Origin: Flavobacteriales bacterium
GTDB lineage: Bacteria; Bacteroidota; Bacteroidia; Flavobacteriales_D; Sanyastnellaceae
NCBI GenBank assembly: GCA_028823435.1
Contig: JAPKBK010000036.1
Coordinates: 1-11,247 of the forward strand
Direction: 5' to 3'
DNA length: 11,247 nt
Shown: piece after piece, positions 7,654 through 11,247 of the stretch
How positions within the stretch are numbered: the stretch's first letter is position 1
How the letters are laid out: every line of letters begins with the position of its first letter
Made by a program: the position numbers and the translations under genes
Notes under the pieces: model-generated
The model's database searches: none
What the model saw: only the letters and a program-made list of their open reading frames with translations
What the model was told of the DNA's origin: nothing

Positions 7654-7656
7654 ACT

Positions 7657-7688
7657 TTTGCTGCTCTTATTGATTTTTTATAGATTTT
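7657..7688 (+). promoter_or_regulatory. Probable promoter of the PfkB-family kinase gene
   Basis: TTTG at 7657-7660 and TAGATTTT at 7681-7688, separated by 20 nt, fit the Bacteroidota TTTG/TAnnTTTG pattern with one mismatch. The start codon follows 20 nt after the second box. It faces away from the tRNA promoter, and the two lie within about 70 bp. Confidence 0.45.
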
Positions 7689-7708
7689 TTTTCTAAAACC
7701 ACACTCTA

Positions 7709-8632
7709 ATGTCTTTAGTTACTGTAGGAACGGTTGCGTTTGATTCGATTGAAACCCCATCAGGCAAAGCAGATCGTGTCGTTGGTGGTGCCGCAAGCTA
7801 TATCGCCCTAGCGGCATCTCACTTTGTGAGAGAGCAGGAGCTTATTTCCGTAATAGGGGAGGATTTCCCAAAAGAATTCCTCTCTACCCTAGATTCAAGG
7901 GGTGTCGGATCGGAAGGTCTTGTCACAATTAAAGGTGGTAAAAGTTTTTTTTGGGAAGGAAGCTATCACGAAGACCTCATCGGAAGAGATACCGTCACAA
8001 CTGAGCTAAATGTTCTCGAGGGATGGACGCCAACAGTGCCCCTTAGCGCACGCCATTCGAAGTTTGTAATGTTAGGCAACCTTGACCCGTCCGTTCAGCT
8101 TTCTGTGATTGAACAACTCGAATCACCACCAAGCATGATCGTCTTAGACACGATGAACTTTTGGATGGACATCGCGATGGACAGCCTGAAAAAAGTGATC
8201 GCAAAAGTCGATGTGCTTATGATTAACGACGATGAGGCGAGGCAGCTTACAGGCTTAAAAACCCTACCCTTGGCCGCAGAGGCGGTTCATAAAATGGGTC
8301 CAAAAACGGTTGTAATAAAAAAAGGCGAGCACGGCGCAATTATGTTTGAGAAGGATCAAGTGTTTTTCAGCCCAGCAATGCCACTTAAGAAAGTCGTCGA
8401 CCCTACGGGAGCTGGAGACACCTTTGCGGGTGGATTTATCGGTTATTTAGCTCGGCTTGGTGACACGTCTTGGGAAGCAAAAAAACAAGCTGTAGTTGTG
8501 GGCTCCGTCCTTGCCTCATTTACATGTGAAGCGTTTGGTACTGAGAGGTTAGAATCACTCAAGGAATCAGAATGGCATGCCCGCATGCGTAAATTACGCG
8601 CCATGGTTAAGTTTCGCTCAATAAGAGGCTAA
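7709..8632 (+). CDS. PfkB/ribokinase-family carbohydrate or nucleoside kinase
   Basis: The 307-residue product is a full-length member of the PfkB family, cytosolic enzymes that move the gamma phosphate of ATP to a sugar or nucleoside hydroxyl. The N-terminal glycine motif is VVGGAASYIALAASHF (24-39). The C-terminal family signature is DPTGAGDTFAGGF (231-243), with Asp237 the catalytic base and GAGD the anion hole. An N-x-x-E-type motif appears as NDDEARQLTG (173-182). The ATG 7709 start gives the usual beta-strand opening MSLVTVGTVAFDS. It is probably a single-gene transcript from its own promoter and converges on the M23 gene with 3 nt between stop codons. Substrate specificity cannot be read from the sequence; ribokinase, fructokinase and adenosine-kinase-like activities all remain possible. 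Confidence 0.9.
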   Translation: MSLVTVGTVAFDSIETPSGKADRVVGGAASYIALAASHFVREQELISVIGEDFPKEFLSTLDSRGVGSEGLVTIKGGKSFFWEGSYHEDLIGRDTVTTELNVLEGWTPTVPLSARHSKFVMLGNLDPSVQLSVIEQLESPPSMIVLDTMNFWMDIAMDSLKKVIAKVDVLMINDDEARQLTGLKTLPLAAEAVHKMGPKTVVIKKGEHGAIMFEKDQVFFSPAMPLKKVVDPTGAGDTFAGGFIGYLARLGDTSWEAKKQAVVVGSVLASFTCEAFGTERLESLKESEWHARMRKLRAMVKFRSIRG

Positions 8633-8635
8633 ATC

Positions 8636-9532
8636 TTAGCTCCCCAACCTTAGCCATGGAGCTGGGTCTATGGGTTGTCCGTTAACCCACCATTCGAAGT
8701 GAAGATGTGGACCCGTTGTCTGGGTTCCACTATTTCCAACTGATGCAATAACATCCCCCATTTGAACCAACTCTCCAACCTCTTTTAACAAAGAGGCGTT
8801 GTGCTTATATATGGATATGCGGTTATTTCGATGTTGTATCGCAATGACATATCCATGCTCTACAGTGTAGTCAGAAATCAACACGGTCCCATCGTCAACC
8901 GTGTGAACAAGAACCCCCTCAGCGGCCTCAAGGTCAACACCAAAATGACCATGGCTAAGATCGAAGCCATCAGAAACACCCCCTCCAACAGGTTGGAAAT
9001 CAAATCCGATAGCCATCGCAACATCGGGACCACTTCTTCTTAGCGCAAATCGATCCTCACCCTCAACGCGCTCCCTAAGCTCCAGATCTTCACTACTCGC
9101 CATGGGTAAGTCTCCATCACCTACAGGATTGACGGAGCCATTCATAAGACCGATAAACACACTGTCTACAAGAACATCACCTCTCAAGATTGATTTTAAG
9201 GAATTTAGTTGTTTTTCTTGAACAGAAAGTAATTTAAGTGCGCTATCAGCATCTAACCTCGCAACAGCGGCATCCTCACGGTATTTATTTGCTACAAAAC
9301 CAGGCACAATATGTTCGGTTAACGGCGTGTGTGCGATGGTTAAATATGAAACCACCACCACAGATAAAACAAAACCTAGCGCAATAAGTGTTAGCCTTCG
9401 GCCGGACAAGAAGTATGTGCTTCGCTCATGAAACGTTAACTCTTCCTGTATGACAACCCTAAATCTCTGGCGCCAAAATCGCTTATTCTTGTTCACTTTT
9501 TTCTTGTTAGCCACGACGCGAATATCGTCCAA
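8636..9532 (-). CDS. Membrane-anchored M23 (LytM-type) metallopeptidase
   Basis: This 298-residue protein probably cuts peptidoglycan cross-links, or regulates such cutting, in the periplasm. A basic cytoplasmic N terminus (1-45, rich in K and R) is followed by one membrane helix (about 47-66, LTLIALGFVLSVVVVSYL) and a charged, probably coiled-coil region (about 83-118). The M23 domain (about 175-295) keeps the zinc ligands His196 and Asp200 in GHFGVD and His278 in HLHFE, plus the catalytic-type His244 (YKHN) and His276, so it looks active. Size and layout match M23 proteins common in Bacteroidota. It is divergent from the SprE-like gene, with 76 nt between the starts. The ATG at 9532 is the most natural start and no ribosome binding site is seen. 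Confidence 0.92.
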   Translation of the reverse strand: MDDIRVVANKKKVNKNKRFWRQRFRVVIQEELTFHERSTYFLSGRRLTLIALGFVLSVVVVSYLTIAHTPLTEHIVPGFVANKYREDAAVARLDADSALKLLSVQEKQLNSLKSILRGDVLVDSVFIGLMNGSVNPVGDGDLPMASSEDLELRERVEGEDRFALRRSGPDVAMAIGFDFQPVGGGVSDGFDLSHGHFGVDLEAAEGVLVHTVDDGTVLISDYTVEHGYVIAIQHRNNRISIYKHNASLLKEVGELVQMGDVIASVGNSGTQTTGPHLHFEWWVNGQPIDPAPWLRLGS

Positions 9533-9539
9533 CTATAGA

Positions 9540-9571
9540 CAAGTGTAAAGTTCTTCACGAAATAAGCCAAG
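9540..9571 (-). promoter_or_regulatory. Possible promoter of the M23 peptidase gene
   Basis: On the minus strand, TACACTTG (9547-9540) differs from TAnnTTTG at one base and lies 20 nt downstream of CTTG (9571-9568). The spacing is right for a Bacteroidota promoter, but the -7 box ends only 7 nt before the start codon, so the message would be almost leaderless. A partial TAATTTAG box on the plus strand at 9579-9586 could serve the SprE-like gene but lacks a good upstream box. Confidence 0.3.
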
Positions 9572-9608
9572 AATCGAATAATTTAGCAACTTCGTACGTT
9601 GACTCTTG

Positions 9609-11247
9609 ATGAATCATTTTATGTCTAAATATTTAGGTCTCTTAGCTATACTTTTTGCCACAACAGTGGCCCTACAAGGATGTACGACAAAACGAGATGG
9701 GCGAGCATATCGGATTTACCACAATACCACTGCGAAATATAACGGCTTTTATTATGCCAACGAAGCGATGGCTGAGGCAGAAAAGAAAATAATAGACCTC
9801 CACGAACCGAACTGGGACGTGGTGTTGCCGATATTTTTAGACACAGACGAGAACTCCTCCCAGCAGGTTTACCCATTAATGGAAAGGGCCATTGAAAAGT
9901 GCTCAAAAGTGGTTGACCGACACACGATGAACCCTTCAAAAAGAGACAGAAAGTCGATGAAGTGGCCTGAAATGAACAAGTGGATTGATGACAATTATAC
10001 TGTCATTGGCCGTTCATATTATATGAAGGAAGACTTTATAAAAGCAGAAGAAATTTTTCTTTTTCTTGCACGAACGCTAGACACTCCAGATGCGCAAGCT
10101 TGGTCTTATAGTTGGCTAGGAAGGATATACCTGCGAACAAACAACCTGATAAAAGCCAATAACATGCTTGCGAAGGCCTCGCAGTTTACAGATGCCTCAC
10201 AAGAAGCGAGGGTTCACACGGGTTTGGTTTATGCTCAATACTACATACAAAAAGAAAGTTTCGAGCAGGCAGTTAACCAAATTAAAGACGCAATTAAAGA
10301 GATAAAAAAGAAGCAGGACCAGGCGCGCCCACTATTTATTCTTGCCCAATGTCTCAGAGAAATGGGCGACAGCGAGGCGTCTATTGAGACTTTTAAAATG
10401 GTCGCCGCGATAAGAACCCCTTATGAATTGGAGTTCCAGTCAAAGATTCAACAAGCGATGACTTATGAGCGAAGGGGGGGGAACAGTGACCCCATTATCG
10501 AATTGCTTGAAGACATGCTTGATGACAGTAAAAACACAGAATATTTCGACCAAGTATTTTACGCACTTGCAGAAGTTGCCCTAGAGGACAGGAAAAGAGA
10601 AGACGGAATAAATCACCTCGAGACTTCAGTCTACGTGAGTGAAGGCAATTCTCGCCAGCTTGGAAAAAGCTACTTAAGACTTGCTGACCTCCACATGGAG
10701 GACCTTCATTATGAAACAGCTCAAGCGTATTACGACAGCGCCCTGGTGCACATGCCTGAGGATAACACGCGGAAAGAAGACGTTACAAACCTGGCGTCTA
10801 ACCTTACTGATTTGGTGATGAACCTTAGAATCATTGAAGAGCAGGATAGTCTTCAGGAACTTTGTGATTTAAGTGACGATGAGAGGCGAAGGGTGATTGA
10901 AAATGTGTGGGAGGACATGGTCGACGATTTGGAAAGACAAAAAGAAGAAAGAGATGCTGCAAACAACGCGGCTATTTCGGCTGCGGGTTCACAGGGTGTG
11001 GGAATGTTTTGGCCATACAACGGATCATTAAGAGTGAGCGGGCAACAGAATTTCTATGATTACTGGGGCGACAGGGCTTTAGAAGACCACTGGAGGAGAG
11101 CGAGTAAAATAGGCGCATTGTTCACCAATCAAGAAGAGACAGAAGATTCAGAGGGGGAAGAAGCAAAAGATCCATTTGACCCCGCCTCACTGCCCACGGT
11201 TGACGAGATGCTATCCAGTCTTCCTTGTGAGCCAGAAGAAAGAGCAA
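9609..11247 (+). CDS. sprE: SprE/PorW-like TPR lipoprotein of the type IX secretion and gliding system (3' partial)
   Basis: The frame is open from ATG 9609 to the right edge (546 codons). The N terminus is a lipoprotein signal peptide with the lipobox LQGC and Cys25 as lipidated residue, placing the protein in the outer membrane. The next segment, with RIYHNTTAKYNGFYYANEA (35-53), matches the conserved opening of SprE/PorW proteins. TPR-like helix pairs fill about 125-400. A second family mark is at 465-498: FWPYN, then YWGDRALEDHWRRASK, like the F-Y-N and WG-x-R-x-LEDNWR motifs of SprE. SprE/PorW is needed for T9SS secretion and gliding; family members are, from memory, around 850-900 residues, so roughly the last third is missing. 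ATG 9621 (Met5) is an equally good start. The acidic stretch at 508-520 is probably a linker. Identification rests on remembered motifs. Confidence 0.75.
   Translation, partial: MNHFMSKYLGLLAILFATTVALQGCTTKRDGRAYRIYHNTTAKYNGFYYANEAMAEAEKKIIDLHEPNWDVVLPIFLDTDENSSQQVYPLMERAIEKCSKVVDRHTMNPSKRDRKSMKWPEMNKWIDDNYTVIGRSYYMKEDFIKAEEIFLFLARTLDTPDAQAWSYSWLGRIYLRTNNLIKANNMLAKASQFTDASQEARVHTGLVYAQYYIQKESFEQAVNQIKDAIKEIKKKQDQARPLFILAQCLREMGDSEASIETFKMVAAIRTPYELEFQSKIQQAMTYERRGGNSDPIIELLEDMLDDSKNTEYFDQVFYALAEVALEDRKREDGINHLETSVYVSEGNSRQLGKSYLRLADLHMEDLHYETAQAYYDSALVHMPEDNTRKEDVTNLASNLTDLVMNLRIIEEQDSLQELCDLSDDERRRVIENVWEDMVDDLERQKEERDAANNAAISAAGSQGVGMFWPYNGSLRVSGQQNFYDYWGDRALEDHWRRASKIGALFTNQEETEDSEGEEAKDPFDPASLPTVDEMLSSLPCEPEERA

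Noticed and set aside
8638..8663. AGCTCC/GGAGCT hairpin at the kinase/M23 convergence as a shared terminator
   Set aside because: The stem is only 6 bp with a 14-nt loop, lies within the M23 coding end, and no T run follows on either strand.
8801..9043. Plus-strand open frame of 80 codons
   Set aside because: It is antisense to the M23 catalytic domain and has no recognisable content.
9646..9939. Minus-strand open frame of 97 codons
   Set aside because: It is antisense to the SprE-like lipoprotein, whose lipobox and family motifs lie in the plus frame.

Overview
The window looks like a chromosome segment of a Bacteroidota member, most likely a marine or aquatic Flavobacteriales relative. 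Three things point there: a SprE/PorW-type lipoprotein of the type IX secretion (T9SS) and gliding system, promoters that fit the Bacteroidota pattern (TTG or TTTG, about 20 nt, TAnnTTTG) rather than the E. coli pattern, and no clear Shine-Dalgarno sequences before the genes. I see no phage, transposon, CRISPR or plasmid features.

Layout. (1) 1-1850, minus: one uninterrupted reading frame, cut by the left edge, that joins a complete ribose-5-phosphate isomerase B (RpiB) to an M28 zinc aminopeptidase, with a signal-peptide-like segment at the joint. (2) 1851-2227: a divergent, AT-rich intergenic and leader region packed with inverted repeats and GTTG-containing motifs. (3) 2228-7493, plus: a tight three-gene cluster of an exported MORN_2-repeat protein, a soluble six-PAS histidine kinase (HisKA_2 type) and a LytTR response regulator. 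(4) 7503-7652, minus: tRNA-Asn(GTT) with its own promoter and terminator. (5) 7709-8632, plus: a PfkB-family sugar/nucleoside kinase. (6) 8636-9532, minus: a membrane-anchored M23 (LytM) peptidase, convergent with the kinase gene. (7) 9609-11247, plus: a SprE/PorW-like TPR lipoprotein, cut by the right edge.

How the genes may work together. The kinase and regulator form a probable two-component pair: the kinase has no membrane segment and would sense in the cytoplasm through its PAS domains, and the LytTR protein would bind DNA. The MORN_2 protein ends 4 nt before the kinase start, so it is probably co-transcribed, but it is exported, so direct contact is not expected; it may be an output or a co-regulated envelope protein. 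Motifs resembling LytTR half-sites, and three successive perfect 7-bp dyads in the leader, suggest possible autoregulation. The M23 peptidase and SprE-like lipoprotein are divergent envelope genes.

The two points I would look at first are the RpiB-M28 fusion with an internal signal peptide and the MORN_2/kinase/LytTR cluster with its dyad-rich leader.
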